Source: Bacillus shivajii (lineage in GTDB: Bacteria > Bacillota > Bacilli > Bacillales > Salisediminibacteriaceae). From it: 64,000 nt of DNA. Both the position numbers and the translations under genes were made by a program. The DNA is taken from positions 1,922,001-1,986,000 of the forward strand of contig NZ_CP084703.1 of the NCBI RefSeq assembly GCF_020519665.1. The letters run 5' to 3'. The notes below the pieces were generated by a model that ran no database searches, was not told the origin of the DNA, and was given only the letters and a program-made list of their open reading frames with translations. Below, one piece after another: positions 9,152-18,225 of the stretch. How positions within the stretch are numbered: the stretch's first letter is position 1; every line of letters starts with the position of its first letter.

Positions 9152-9947
9152 ACATCATATTGAAAGTGGCTTCCTCCATGATGTCGCTGGACCGATCCCG
9201 CAAATCGTACTTGGCTTACCTTTTCTGATCGGCATCATTCTTTATATCATTGCCGTTGTTTCGTCAAATCGTGATAAAACAAGATGGCCGTTTTACCGAA
9301 CACTTTTTTGGGGCGTTGGTTCACTTTGTGCGATAGCTGCCGTTACAGGTCCATTAGCAGTAGAGGCTCATCACGATTTTTCTGTCCATATGCTTGGTCA
9401 TTTGCTGCTTGGAATGCTTGCTCCTCTTCTTATGGTACTCGCAGCACCAATGACTCTAGCTTTACGAACGCTTTCTGTTACAAATGCGAGAAGACTCGCA
9501 AAAGTGTTAAAGAGTTCATACATTCGTTTTGTAACCGATCCTGTTGTAGCTTCGGTTCTAAATATCGGAGGGTTGTGGTTACTATATACGACGGGGCTAT
9601 ATGAGGCGATGCACGATTACATGTTGCTCCATATTTTTGTGCATTTACATGTATTTTTAGCAGGATATGCTTTTACCGTAGCGATGGTTGATATCGATCC
9701 TAAATCAAGCCGACCAAATTATATGTATAGAGCGGTTACTTTTGTTTTTGCCTTGGCAGGACACGGGATCTTATCGAAGTTTATTTACGCCTATCCACCA
9801 GCAGGAGTTCCTGCTGCACAGGCGGAAGCTGGCGGTATGCTCATGTATTACGGCGGTGATGCAATTGATATGATCTTGATTTTCATCCTTTGTCATCAAT
9901 GGTATCGTGCAACAAGACCACGGATCGCGTATGGGCAACCAATGTAA
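9141..9947 (+). CDS. ctaG: Cytochrome c oxidase assembly factor CtaG (caa3 type)
   Basis: This 268-residue membrane protein has about seven helices and histidine-rich loops (HHDFSVHMLGHLLLGMLAPL, HIFVHLHVFLAGYAF). It matches the Bacillus CtaG/caa3_CtaG family, which is required for forming active caa3 oxidase and probably for CuA-centre delivery. The ATG at 9141 is chosen over the one at 9126 because GAGGGA sits at good spacing before it. Its start overlaps the end of the DUF2243 gene. The structural oxidase genes are not in this window. Confidence 0.88.
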   Translation: MSHEHHIESGFLHDVAGPIPQIVLGLPFLIGIILYIIAVVSSNRDKTRWPFYRTLFWGVGSLCAIAAVTGPLAVEAHHDFSVHMLGHLLLGMLAPLLMVLAAPMTLALRTLSVTNARRLAKVLKSSYIRFVTDPVVASVLNIGGLWLLYTTGLYEAMHDYMLLHIFVHLHVFLAGYAFTVAMVDIDPKSSRPNYMYRAVTFVFALAGHGILSKFIYAYPPAGVPAAQAEAGGMLMYYGGDAIDMILIFILCHQWYRATRPRIAYGQPM

Positions 9948-9989
9948 TGTCTTGGGTCTTGATTCTAAAAATGGGTTAGGGTTCCCACC

Positions 9990-10133
9990 ACTAACATTTA
10001 GAATTAATAAAGACGCTAGACGTTTCATTTACCTTAATCATGCCGATACGGAAGGTACAATTATTAAATACGATGATTACCCTGAGACAAAGTAAAGAGT
10101 GGAGGGCCATTGGCGGCACTTCCACTCTCAGTT
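9990..10133 (+). pseudogene. Relic of the 3' end of the VOC gene plus its terminator
   Basis: The translation INKDARRFIYLNHADTEGT continues to EYP-like codons and a stop. It matches residues near the end of the VOC protein at 8041-8460 (INKHGRRLIYLNPADTEGT). The similarity continues past the stop into the GAGTGGAGGGCC...TCCACTC hairpin. No start or N-terminal two thirds is present, so it is a duplication remnant. The two matching segments now flank the DUF2243-ctaG pair as direct repeats. Confidence 0.88.
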
Positions 10134-10135
10134 GA

Positions 10136-11668
10136 TTATGGTGAAAAAGCAACTGCTTCTCGGTTGTATTCCGGTAATTTCTTTTGGGTATCGGTAAACA
10201 TCCCAACATAACCAATCGTATTCTCTTGTTCATCTGTAATCGGTGTAATCGTTAGCCACACATTGAATTTTTCACCGCTTTTTCTACGATTACAAATTTC
10301 ACCTTGCCAGTAACCAATGTGATCAATTTGATCCCACATTTTTTTGTAAAACTCTTCATCATGTTCACCAGATTTCATGATGCTCGGTGTTTTTCCAACA
10401 ACTTCATCTACCTCAAATCCTGTGGTTTTACTAAAAGCGGGGTTTACCATTTTGATATAGCCTTTTGTATCAGTTACCATCACTGACTCTACCGTAGATT
10501 CAATCGCTTGGTGAGACAGGCTGAGCTTTTCTTGGTATAACATCCAAATGACTAGAATTAAACTTGCTAGTGCAACTTGTGACAACGCCATAAAACCAAT
10601 CGCATAGTGGCCTGTCAAGCTGTAAAGGAAAGTTAACATAATTGGTGGGAAGAACCCTCCAAGTCCACCCATCGCACCAACTAGTCCATTAACAACACCG
10701 GCTTGCTTTGAAAAATAAAGTGGAACGAGCTTAAAGATCGCACCATTTCCAATCCCGGCAAAAAATGCAACAGCCAAGCAGCCAATTGTATAGAGAACAA
10801 TGTTTGGCATAAAAGCTAACAGTCCTCCTGCGAAAGTGAGTCCCGCAAAAACAACAATTAAGATACCGAGTGCATTATATTTATCGGATAAATAACCACC
10901 AAGCGGCCGAATTAATGTCGCTAACAGAATAAATCCAGCGGTTCTCACCCCAGCATCAATGGCAGTAAGTCCAAAATGGTCAACTAAAAAGTTCGGTAAG
11001 TAAACGGTAAAAGCAACAAAGGCTCCAAATGTAATAAAGTAAAAGAGACATAAAAGCCATAGTTTGCTGCTTTTGTATACACTTTTTACTTGAGCGACTA
11101 AAGGTGTCGAGACTTTCACTTCTTTTTTATCGCCAAAAATAAAGTTTAACAATGCAAACGAAGCGATTAATAGTAAACTAAGTTGTACTGTCGAACTCCA
11201 CCCGATATACCCGGCTAAAACGGGTGCTGAAAAAGAAGTAATCGCCGTACCAAGGTTTCCTAACGCATAAATCGCGTTAACCGTTCCGTGTTTTTCTTTC
11301 GGATAATACTTAGGTAATGACGTCACTCCGATAGAAAATGTGGCTCCAGCTACCCCTAAAAACAATCCTCCAATGAGTAAATCAATAAAAGTTGTTGCCT
11401 GACTCAGATAGTAAACCGGTAACAATAATGCGACGAAGCAAAGGAAGAAGAGTTTTCTCGCACCGAAACGGTTAGCCCAATACCCGAGCGGAATCCGTAA
11501 TAGTGAACCAAGTATGATCGGGAAAGCTGTAATGAGTGCAATTTCATTATTCGTAAGTGGGATATCCTCTGTAATATAAGGCATAAGTGGAGATAACATC
11601 ACCCACACCATAAACCCAGCTACTAAACTCAGAGTTTGTAAAGGTAATTGTAATTTTGTCTGCTTCAT
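10136..11668 (-). CDS. narK: NarK-type nitrate/nitrite MFS transporter fused to a PAS domain
   Basis: The first 395 or so residues form a 12-helix MFS transporter of the nitrate/nitrite porter type, with the family's glycine-rich motifs (AIYALGNLGTAITSF and GLVGAMGGLGGFFPP). The C-terminal 115 residues form a soluble PAS/S-box domain (ESVMVTDTKGYIKMVNPAFS ... GKTPSIMKSGEHDEEFY). Canonical NarK ends after helix 12, so this is a transporter-sensor fusion. The start at 11668 has GGAGG nine bases upstream. No nitrate reductase genes are adjacent. The PAS domain might gate transport or report redox or ligand state; this is inference. Confidence 0.9.
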   Translation of the reverse strand: MKQTKLQLPLQTLSLVAGFMVWVMLSPLMPYITEDIPLTNNEIALITAFPIILGSLLRIPLGYWANRFGARKLFFLCFVALLLPVYYLSQATTFIDLLIGGLFLGVAGATFSIGVTSLPKYYPKEKHGTVNAIYALGNLGTAITSFSAPVLAGYIGWSSTVQLSLLLIASFALLNFIFGDKKEVKVSTPLVAQVKSVYKSSKLWLLCLFYFITFGAFVAFTVYLPNFLVDHFGLTAIDAGVRTAGFILLATLIRPLGGYLSDKYNALGILIVVFAGLTFAGGLLAFMPNIVLYTIGCLAVAFFAGIGNGAIFKLVPLYFSKQAGVVNGLVGAMGGLGGFFPPIMLTFLYSLTGHYAIGFMALSQVALASLILVIWMLYQEKLSLSHQAIESTVESVMVTDTKGYIKMVNPAFSKTTGFEVDEVVGKTPSIMKSGEHDEEFYKKMWDQIDHIGYWQGEICNRRKSGEKFNVWLTITPITDEQENTIGYVGMFTDTQKKLPEYNREAVAFSP

Positions 11669-11860
11669 ATTCAAAATCCTCCATGTTGAGTGGATGGTGT
11701 CAAAGACCATTATCAGAATATACTTCTATCTTTAAGATAACACCATAACTAATATGAAGATGTGATTAAACACACGTTAACCCGTATTTTTATAGAAAAT
11801 TTTCTTAGATGTGAAGAAAAAAGGGGAGTCGTGAAAGAAAGTGAGGCGTACAAAAATTAG

Positions 11861-12200
11861 TGGTGTGGTGAAGAAATTGAGAAAGTGATGAACAAATCAA
11901 GAAAGTGATGAAGAAATCAAGAAAGTGATGAACAAATCAAGAAAGTGATGAACAAATCAAGAAAGTCGCAAGTAAATGAGTAAAGTCGCAAGTAAACGAG
12001 TGAAGTCGCAAGTAAACGAGTGAAGTCGCAAGTAAATCAAGAAAGTCGCAAGTAATTCGATAAAGTCACAAGTAAATGAGTAAAGTCGCAAGTAAACGAG
12101 TAAAGTCGCAAGTAAAGATTGGAAGTCGCAAGTAAAGGAGGAAAGTCGCAAGTAAACGAGTGAAGACGCAAGTAAATCAAGAAAGCCACAAGTAAACGTC
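11861..12200. repeat. Exact 20-bp tandem array, about 17 units
   Basis: Units of exactly 20 bp run without an indel. The left part has the unit GAAAGTGATGAACAAATCAA and the right part has units like AAAGTCGCAAGTAAACGAGT. The array lies between the 3' end of the SLC13 gene and the 5' side of narK. It creates a spurious minus-strand reading frame. An R1 element follows at 12271. There are no unique spacers, so it is not a CRISPR. Confidence 0.9.
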
Positions 12201-12270
12201 CATCCAAATATAAACAAAATAACGCTCAAGCAAACAACCGCATGCACATGAAGTGCTTAAAACGGAAAAA

Positions 12271-12298
12271 GAAGCGCGAGAACCGTCCCCACGCTTCC
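12271..12298. repeat. R1 short interspersed repeat
   Basis: GAAGCGCGAGAACCGTCCCC then ACGCTTCC; the terminal GAAGC/GCTTC are inverted repeats. It abuts the stop codon of the SLC13 permease gene. Confidence 0.85.
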
Positions 12299-12299
12299 A

Positions 12300-14141
12300 T
12301 TAAAAAGGGAAAAACAATGGTAATAATAGTACCGCTATAATCGCAATTAGCACTTGTAACGGCACACCGACTCGAATAAAATCTAAAAACGTGTATTTTC
12401 CAGCGGCCATTACCATCGCGTTCGGCGGTGTTGCGACAGGTGTAGCAAATGCCATGCTTGATGAAAATGCAACCGCCATGACCATTGGCACTGGACTTAC
12501 ACCCATCTGTTCAGCGGTTAATATCGCAACCGGGAACAACAATACAGCTGTTGCGGTATTACTAATAAATTGACTGAATAAAGAGGTAATCACATAAAGA
12601 CCTGCAAGTACGGCTAGGGGACCAACTCCACCTAAACTTTGAATAAGGCCTTCAGATAAAAATGTGACGCCACCGGTATTTTCTAAAGCGGTTGCCATCG
12701 GAAGCATACAGGCGATTAAGACAACTGTTTGCCAATCAATCGCTTGGTATGCTTGGTCAGTTTGTCTAATACATCCTGTTAAAATCATCAGTACTGCAGC
12801 AACAACAATCGCAACCACTGCAGGTGCCCATTCAAACACCATGGCTAACAGCATACCGAGTAGAATGATTCCAGCTATCCAGCTTTGTTTTGTCTCATTC
12901 ACTAAATCTGTATCTTCAGCAGCTGACTTTAAAACGACCGTATCATTTTTTTCAGCAGACAAAAGGTTAATATCTTTCCATTTACCATGAACAAGGATCG
13001 AGTCACCATAAAGGAGCGTTTCATCTTCTTTAAAATTTTTCGGCTCACTGTACTGGTGCTTTAATGCCAAAACGGTTAAACCGTATTTTTCACGAAAGTT
13101 TACTTGTCTAATCGTTTGGTTGAGTAACCTTGATTGTGGTGTTAGAATGACTTCGGCTAAGTGAGATTCTTCAGGTTGATAAGCTTCATCGTTTTGTAGC
13201 ACGACGCCAGTTTTTCCGATAAACTTATCGAGTGCTTCTTTTTCACCATAAATAATAAAAACATCGCCAGCTTCCACTTCATAACCTTTATCGACTGTAA
13301 TCCTCTGCGGTTGGTTCCACGAAGTAAAGCGCTTCAATGATGACGATTCTGCTTTAATCACTTCCAAAACCGTAATATGGTATGTACTCGGTAACTGAAG
13401 CTCTTTAATTGTTTTTCCGATGAGCGCACTGTCGTTCGGTGTTTTTACCGCAAAAATATGATCGGCTACCCCGTATTGCTCAACTAATTGATCAGCATCA
13501 AACGTTTCTTTTGAACCTTTTTTCTTATCGACTGGCTTATCAAGCATTTTACGACCAACAAACCATAAATACGCAATTCCAGCTAATAACATAATGATAC
13601 CGACGGGTGTAAATGCGAAAAATGAAAGAGAGCCATATCCCGCATCTTGTAGACTTTGGCTTGCGACTAAGTTTGGTGCTGTACCGATTAACGTTAATGC
13701 GCCACCCATACTGCTAGCAAAGGCTAATGGGATTAAAAGTTTGCCAGGGTGAAGATTCATTTGGCGACTCAAACTAACGACAATTGGTAGCAGGATCGCC
13801 ACGGTCCCTGTATTGCTAATAAAACCACTTAACACAGCCACTAGAACGAACATAAACATCGTTAATTTCCACTCACTGTTGCCGGTCTTGTTAACGAGCA
13901 AGTCTCCAGCCTTTTGTGCTAAGCCACTTTGAAAAACGCCTGCGCCCACAATAAATAACGCAGCGATCATAATGACAACGCTATTGGAAAAACCAGCAAA
14001 CGCTTCAGGAACGGTAATAAGCCCTGTTAACAATAAAGCGAGCAAAGCATTGATGGCGACTAAATCCGCTCGAAAACGAGGGATCAAAAAACAAATCGTC
14101 GTCGCTATTAAAATGAGAAAAACAAGTTGCATATCAGTCAT
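12300..14141 (-). CDS. SLC13-family anion permease with central RCK_C (TrkA-C) domains
   Basis: This 613-residue membrane protein belongs to the DASS/SLC13 group (sulfate, dicarboxylate or phosphate symporters). It has two membrane halves with the repeated signature SNTGTVAILLPI and SNTATAVLLFPV. Between them (about residues 215-390) lie two soluble RCK_C modules (for example GKTIKELQLPSTYHITVLEV), which are ligand-binding domains also seen in K+ channels. The substrate is undetermined; sulfate is a common guess for this architecture. AAAGGTGATACG precedes the ATG. The gene is flanked by R1 repeats on both sides. Confidence 0.88.
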   Translation of the reverse strand: MTDMQLVFLILIATTICFLIPRFRADLVAINALLALLLTGLITVPEAFAGFSNSVVIMIAALFIVGAGVFQSGLAQKAGDLLVNKTGNSEWKLTMFMFVLVAVLSGFISNTGTVAILLPIVVSLSRQMNLHPGKLLIPLAFASSMGGALTLIGTAPNLVASQSLQDAGYGSLSFFAFTPVGIIMLLAGIAYLWFVGRKMLDKPVDKKKGSKETFDADQLVEQYGVADHIFAVKTPNDSALIGKTIKELQLPSTYHITVLEVIKAESSSLKRFTSWNQPQRITVDKGYEVEAGDVFIIYGEKEALDKFIGKTGVVLQNDEAYQPEESHLAEVILTPQSRLLNQTIRQVNFREKYGLTVLALKHQYSEPKNFKEDETLLYGDSILVHGKWKDINLLSAEKNDTVVLKSAAEDTDLVNETKQSWIAGIILLGMLLAMVFEWAPAVVAIVVAAVLMILTGCIRQTDQAYQAIDWQTVVLIACMLPMATALENTGGVTFLSEGLIQSLGGVGPLAVLAGLYVITSLFSQFISNTATAVLLFPVAILTAEQMGVSPVPMVMAVAFSSSMAFATPVATPPNAMVMAAGKYTFLDFIRVGVPLQVLIAIIAVLLLPLFFPF

Positions 14142-14156
14142 CGTATCACCTTTTCA

Positions 14157-14221
14157 GAAGCGAGGGGACGGTTCCACTGCTTCCATGGATTTTGAAGCGA
14201 AGGGACGGTTCTTCTGCTTCC
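14157..14221. repeat. Two tandem R1 repeats upstream of the SLC13 gene
   Basis: Copies at 14157-14184 and 14194-14221 carry GAAGCGA(G)GGGACGGTTC and end in TGCTTCC. They lie just upstream of the permease start. The rest of the gap to 14454 holds no gene. Confidence 0.82.
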
Positions 14222-14454
14222 ACACAAATGCTCTTTCCTTTTATCTGCATCGTAAAACATGTCACTTCTTAAAATACGCATTTCGTTAATTGGTTATTCT
14301 TAAATGTGGGGGTAGTTACATATAGGGGAGTAAATGAATTCACCATAAAAATATATTACGTTGATTCATGTTTCGTTTTTTTATAGATGGTAAACTAACT
14401 TCAGCTGTGATGATAGGAATAGAGGGGTTATAAAACGATAGGGAGACTGATTAA

Positions 14455-14956
14455 ATGTATATACAATGTACGAAGAAACTTCTTGATGAGATGAAAATAA
14501 AACAGATTTTTGAGGCGGAGAGACCCATTATTTTCATGGCACGCGAATCTCATCAAGCTTAATAGGAAAAAAACGATTGTATTGGTCAATGACAAAAATC
14601 GTTATACCATTGTGTTATATGGTCTAAAAGCAAAAGATTATAAAAATCTAGAAGAGCTATTTATTGAAGGTGTTAAACAAGCGTTTAAAGAAGAAGGCAT
14701 AAAAGCTGAAATGATCGACAAATATGTCCAGCATTCAAAGCAGTTTTTTTATGGGAAAACAAAAAATCGAACAACTGTTGCGAGGGTAAATCAGATTTGT
14801 AAAGAAATCGAGTTTTTTATAGATCGACTTGATTTAAATACAATCATTCAAACTCCTTTAAGTGTCTTTACGAGCCAATTGTTACGTGGGGACGGCAAAG
14901 GGGATTATATTTACCCGTACAAGGAAATGTATAAGGACTTAGAAAACTTTTGCTAA
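14455..14956 (+). pseudogene. Frameshifted small gene (DUF6933-like)
   Basis: The frame starting at ATG 14455 (GGGAG upstream) reads MYIQCTKKLLDEMKIKQIF and then runs into a stop at about 14560. The next frame, open from before 14510 to 14956, gives DPLFSWHANLIKLNRKKTIV and continues to the end. Together they form one plausible protein of about 165 residues resembling a small family I recall as DUF6933. A one-base shift near 14500-14525 separates the halves. It is either a real pseudogene or a sequencing error. A palindromic terminator follows immediately. Confidence 0.75.
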
Positions 14957-14996
14957 GTACCAGGGACTTGTCGAATTCGACAAGTCCCTGGTACTC
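14956..14996. repeat. Palindromic GTACCAG-TTGTCGA repeat
   Basis: AGTACCAGGGACTTGTCGAA and its reverse complement form a perfect 40-bp palindrome between convergent genes. It is the same family as 3141 and 16320. Confidence 0.85.
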
Positions 14997-15000
14997 TTAC

Positions 15001-15519
15001 CTAACCCGACATTCTCACTTGGATCTTACAAATTAACTCCTCAAGTGCTTCATCAAACAAATCTTCGGTTAGCTGGTCTAAGTAGAGGGTTCCTTGGTCG
15101 ATCCCTTCGTAATAAATTTGGTCATTAAAGTAAGGAGCCGTGAAATACTCATAGCTATCATCACTATAAATAAACTTTCCTTTAATTCTTCTCGTAAACT
15201 CTCGAAACAACTCATCGATCAAGATTTCTTCGATATTTAAACGAAGCCCTTTAATTTCCTCTTCAATTGATTCGAACAGCCAATCGGCATAGAGAGAGTA
15301 GCCTTCTTTTGGACAAAAAGCTGCTTCATTATAATGTAATACATAAGAATAGACAAGAAAATCGACACGCTGTCTAAGCTTATTCCAATATTCATTTGAG
15401 TCAAGAATCATTTGTATAATATTTCCGTACTGTTGTAAAAATCCAGTGTCATGTAAGCGACTTTCGAGATTCGCAGCATAAGACGGCTTATAATCACATT
15501 TCAGCTTTTCATAGATCAA
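15001..15519 (-). CDS. Hypothetical protein (about 172 aa)
   Basis: This is an acidic, aromatic-rich soluble protein with no recognised domain. The frame extends to an ATG at 15537, but the only ribosome site (AGAGGAG) lies inside that extension and points to TTG at 15519. It is the second gene of a two-gene operon with the CxxC protein upstream; the gap is under 30 bases. Function is unknown. Confidence 0.6.
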   Translation of the reverse strand: MIYEKLKCDYKPSYAANLESRLHDTGFLQQYGNIIQMILDSNEYWNKLRQRVDFLVYSYVLHYNEAAFCPKEGYSLYADWLFESIEEEIKGLRLNIEEILIDELFREFTRRIKGKFIYSDDSYEYFTAPYFNDQIYYEGIDQGTLYLDQLTEDLFDEALEELICKIQVRMSG

Positions 15520-15546
15520 GAAACCAGCTCCTCTCATAAAAAATGG

Positions 15547-16245
15547 TTAAAATTCATAGTTTAAGTCAATCCAGTCAGGGAAAGGAATGTCATGATAACG
15601 GCATGACCTTTTAATTTTCCGTAAAAAATATGGCCAATCTTTTTTTCTAGAGTGGGCTTGAAGCCCCTTTAAATTATTGTATTGTTCCATCTCCCTTTTT
15701 AGTTCTCCTTCAGAAAAGATGCCAGGATAGTAGGCTTGTTTACATTTTTCGCAAAACAAAGCATCATCGTTCTTCATACTTTTACTGTGGACTTTAACTG
15801 AAAATATCGACTGACAAACAGCACATACGTTTTGATTAGGTGGTTGCCGTTTCGGACGCCACTCAATGATTTTTTTCTGCAGTTCTTTAAACTTCAACAT
15901 ATATAAATAAATCTCATGTGCGAAAATCCCGTCGTCACCTTCAGCACGGTAGTAGTCCGAATACTCCTCAAACACTTCATCGATTGTATCAAGCATTTCG
16001 TCAGCTTTTAGGATGACCTGTATTCCACGTACGGCTAGTAAGTCAGCTTCCCAGTTCTCCAGCCAATCAATATAGTTCAACCGCATTAATTCATAGTCGT
16101 CAATATAAGGGTGATTCATGTCATCTGGTGCCTCATCGCATTCACTCATATACTCGTCATAACAATCGTTGCCACAAAAGGCTTTACCTAATTGATTCAC
16201 TTTGTACATTTCATTGGTTTTGCCATCGCAATAACTGCAATTCAT
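15547..16245 (-). CDS. Hypothetical protein with two CxxC zinc-binding pairs
   Basis: The 232-residue protein opens MNCSYCDGKTNEMYKVNQLG and has a further FCGNDC, then VCAVCQ and FCEKCK around residues 140-170. This gives two treble-clef-like four-cysteine zinc sites. The middle is helical and acidic. AAGGAGTG lies eight bases before the ATG at 16245, which excludes the upstream extension. It leads the operon with the gene at 15001-15519. The family is not recognised; a nucleic-acid or protein-binding role would be a guess. Confidence 0.65.
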   Translation of the reverse strand: MNCSYCDGKTNEMYKVNQLGKAFCGNDCYDEYMSECDEAPDDMNHPYIDDYELMRLNYIDWLENWEADLLAVRGIQVILKADEMLDTIDEVFEEYSDYYRAEGDDGIFAHEIYLYMLKFKELQKKIIEWRPKRQPPNQNVCAVCQSIFSVKVHSKSMKNDDALFCEKCKQAYYPGIFSEGELKREMEQYNNLKGLQAHSRKKDWPYFLRKIKRSCRYHDIPFPDWIDLNYEF

Positions 16246-16319
16246 CGTCCAATCACTCCTTGAAAAATGTCTTAACAGCACCATACATACGCTAATTGTT
16301 TTTTGCTACGAATGAAAAA

Positions 16320-16358
16320 GTACCAGGGACTTGTCGGATTTCGACAAGTCCCTGGTAC
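16320..16358. repeat. Palindromic GTACCAG-TTGTCGA repeat
   Basis: GTACCAGGGACTTGTCG and its reverse complement flank ATTT. This copy lies in a divergent, not convergent, intergenic region, so it is not simply a terminator. Confidence 0.82.
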
Positions 16359-16424
16359 CTGTCTATAAAAAAAGAGGACATTTCCTTCGAATCGCGAAAT
16401 ATATCATTAATAAGAATATTTCAT

Positions 16425-16453
16425 GGAAGCGGGAGAACCGTCCCTATGCTTCC
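16425..16453. repeat. R1 short interspersed repeat
   Basis: GGAAGCGGGAGAACCGTCCC then TATGCTTCC. It ends two bases before the ribosome binding site of the serine hydrolase gene. Confidence 0.85.
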
Positions 16454-16468
16454 GCGGAGGTGCTGATG

Positions 16469-18037
16469 ATGAACAAAATTGAAGAGAGAATTGATGCTAT
16501 TTTTTCGAAGTGGCAAGAGGGAGTATGTCCTGGTGGCCAAGTCGCTGTGAGACAAAAAGGAGAGCTCATTTATAAGAAAAACTTTGGTTATGCAAACATT
16601 GAGCATGAAATTCCAGTGAAAGATGAAACGGTTTTCCATGTCGCATCCGTTTCGAAGCAAGTGACAGTCATGTGTGTACTCTTACTACAAGAGGACGAGA
16701 AGTTGAACATTGATGATGACGTAAGAAAGTATGTCGGTGAGTACATAAACTTCGAAGAGCCGGTCACGATCCGCCAGATGATGAATAACGTGAGTGGTAT
16801 TCGAGACCAATGGGAGTTGTTAGGGTTAAGTGGTGTAAGAATCGTTGATACGATCACGCAACGAGATGCACTATCTTTGATCGGCAAGCAAACACATCTT
16901 AATTTCGAGCCACAGTCACAATTTCTTTACAGTAACTCAAACTTTACGCTGCTCGCAGAAATTGTGGAACGTCTATCAGGGAAAACGTTGAATGAATTCG
17001 CAACAGAGAGGATTTTTCAACCGTTAGGGATGGAGAGCACATTTTTTAAAGATAACTATTGGAAAGTTATCCCGCATAAGGCGAAGTCATATCATGATGA
17101 CGGAACTAGCAACTTTGTCTACAGCGTCTTAAACTATGGCACATACGGCGCGACGAGCTTGAACACAACGGCGTCTGATTTTTTAAAGTGGCTAGAAAAT
17201 TATCATTCGCCGAAAATTTGCAGTGATGAGACGCTTACGTTGATGGCTGAAAACCCTACGTTAACGGATGGGAAAGAGTGTAGTTACGCAGGCGGTCTAT
17301 TTGTTGGTAAATATAATGGTCACAAATACATCGAGCACGGAGGAGCAGATGCAGCGTACAGAAGTGCTGTCATGCACTTTACAGAAGATGATGTTGATAT
17401 TGTTATTTTTTCCAATACGCAAAACATGTTAATGAAAGATGCCTCGTTAGCTGTCGCTGACGTCGTCTTTGAACACGACAAGGAAAAACAAAGTGACGAA
17501 TGCCCGAAAGAGTATACGGAAGAAGTGAATTTAGAAGATCTCGCGGGTTTCTACTTCCCTCAATCTGATGCAATGTTCATGACTTTTGATATCACGCTAA
17601 AAGATGGTCAACTTCATTTGAGAAACCCTTATGGGGAGGCACCATTAAAGCACATTTCAGGCAACCATTTTAACATTGAGCACCTAAATTTCGACTTATA
17701 TTTAGGTGAAAATAGTGTCCTTAAGACAAAAGACAAGCTGGTTCCTTTGAAAAAACTGAATGCCTTTCAATCACCAGAAAGCTCCATATATCAAGGTAGG
17801 TATGAAAGTAGTGAGCTTGATACAACTTATGAAGTTGTTGAAAAAGATGGAGTTTTGCACTTGTCACACTCACGAAATGGCGACCAACCGTTATACGAAA
17901 TTGAGGAAGATACATTTGTTACAAATATTTTCTTTCCTTATAAGGTTGAATTTAAGAAAAAAAACGGTGTGGTAACTGGATTTACTTTTACGGGTAGTAG
18001 AGTGAAAAATATTGAGCTAGTAAAGTCAAAAAAATAG
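16469..18037 (+). CDS. Class C beta-lactamase-like serine hydrolase
   Basis: This 522-residue protein has the penicillin-binding/class C beta-lactamase fold. It shows SxxK as SVSK (Ser60, Lys63), the second motif YSN (residues 154-156), and HGG near residue 295. The C-terminal 150 residues form a beta-rich domain typical of esterase-like members of this group. No signal peptide is visible, so it is probably cytoplasmic. It could act on peptidoglycan peptides, D-amino-acid peptides or esters. GGAGG lies eight bases before the ATG at 16469; the upstream frame extension is repeat DNA. Confidence 0.85.
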   Translation: MNKIEERIDAIFSKWQEGVCPGGQVAVRQKGELIYKKNFGYANIEHEIPVKDETVFHVASVSKQVTVMCVLLLQEDEKLNIDDDVRKYVGEYINFEEPVTIRQMMNNVSGIRDQWELLGLSGVRIVDTITQRDALSLIGKQTHLNFEPQSQFLYSNSNFTLLAEIVERLSGKTLNEFATERIFQPLGMESTFFKDNYWKVIPHKAKSYHDDGTSNFVYSVLNYGTYGATSLNTTASDFLKWLENYHSPKICSDETLTLMAENPTLTDGKECSYAGGLFVGKYNGHKYIEHGGADAAYRSAVMHFTEDDVDIVIFSNTQNMLMKDASLAVADVVFEHDKEKQSDECPKEYTEEVNLEDLAGFYFPQSDAMFMTFDITLKDGQLHLRNPYGEAPLKHISGNHFNIEHLNFDLYLGENSVLKTKDKLVPLKKLNAFQSPESSIYQGRYESSELDTTYEVVEKDGVLHLSHSRNGDQPLYEIEEDTFVTNIFFPYKVEFKKKNGVVTGFTFTGSRVKNIELVKSKK

Positions 18038-18047
18038 TAGATCAACT

Positions 18048-18090
18048 AACGCATGGGGGGTTCAATGAACAAACCTCATGCGTTTTTTAC
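18048..18090 (+). terminator. Terminator after the serine hydrolase gene
   Basis: AACGCATGGGG pairs with CCTCATGCGTT and is followed by T residues. Confidence 0.8.
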
Positions 18091-18161
18091 GTTCCGCCAA
18101 CGTACTTGGGTGAACATTTTAATGTAAGAAAATAAAATTTCCTTAACTCTTACATTTTTTA

Positions 18162-18210
18162 TTGACAAGAACGTACGTTCGTTGTATTTTATATACAAAC
18201 GAACGTTCTT
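18162..18210 (+). promoter_or_regulatory. Promoter of the rpn gene overlapped by a large inverted repeat
   Basis: TTGACA at 18162 and TATTTT at 18185 are separated by 17 bp. An inverted repeat (left arm from 18167, AAGAACGTACGTTCGTTGTA; right arm 18193-18210, ATACAAACGAACGTTCTT) covers the promoter. This looks like an operator for a repressor. TAGGAG follows before the ATG. Confidence 0.75.
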
Positions 18211-18225
18211 ATAGGAGATGGTGAT

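Noticed and set aside
11761-11775. TGTGATTAAACACAC upstream of narK as an FNR/CRP site
   Set aside because: The dyad is TGTG-N6-CACA read on the minus strand, two bases short of the N8 spacing of FNR/CRP sites.
11957-12247. Minus-strand ORF with a repeating leucine/phenylalanine-rich peptide
   Set aside because: It is a translation of the 20-bp tandem array (60 bp gives 20 residues), with no ribosome site.
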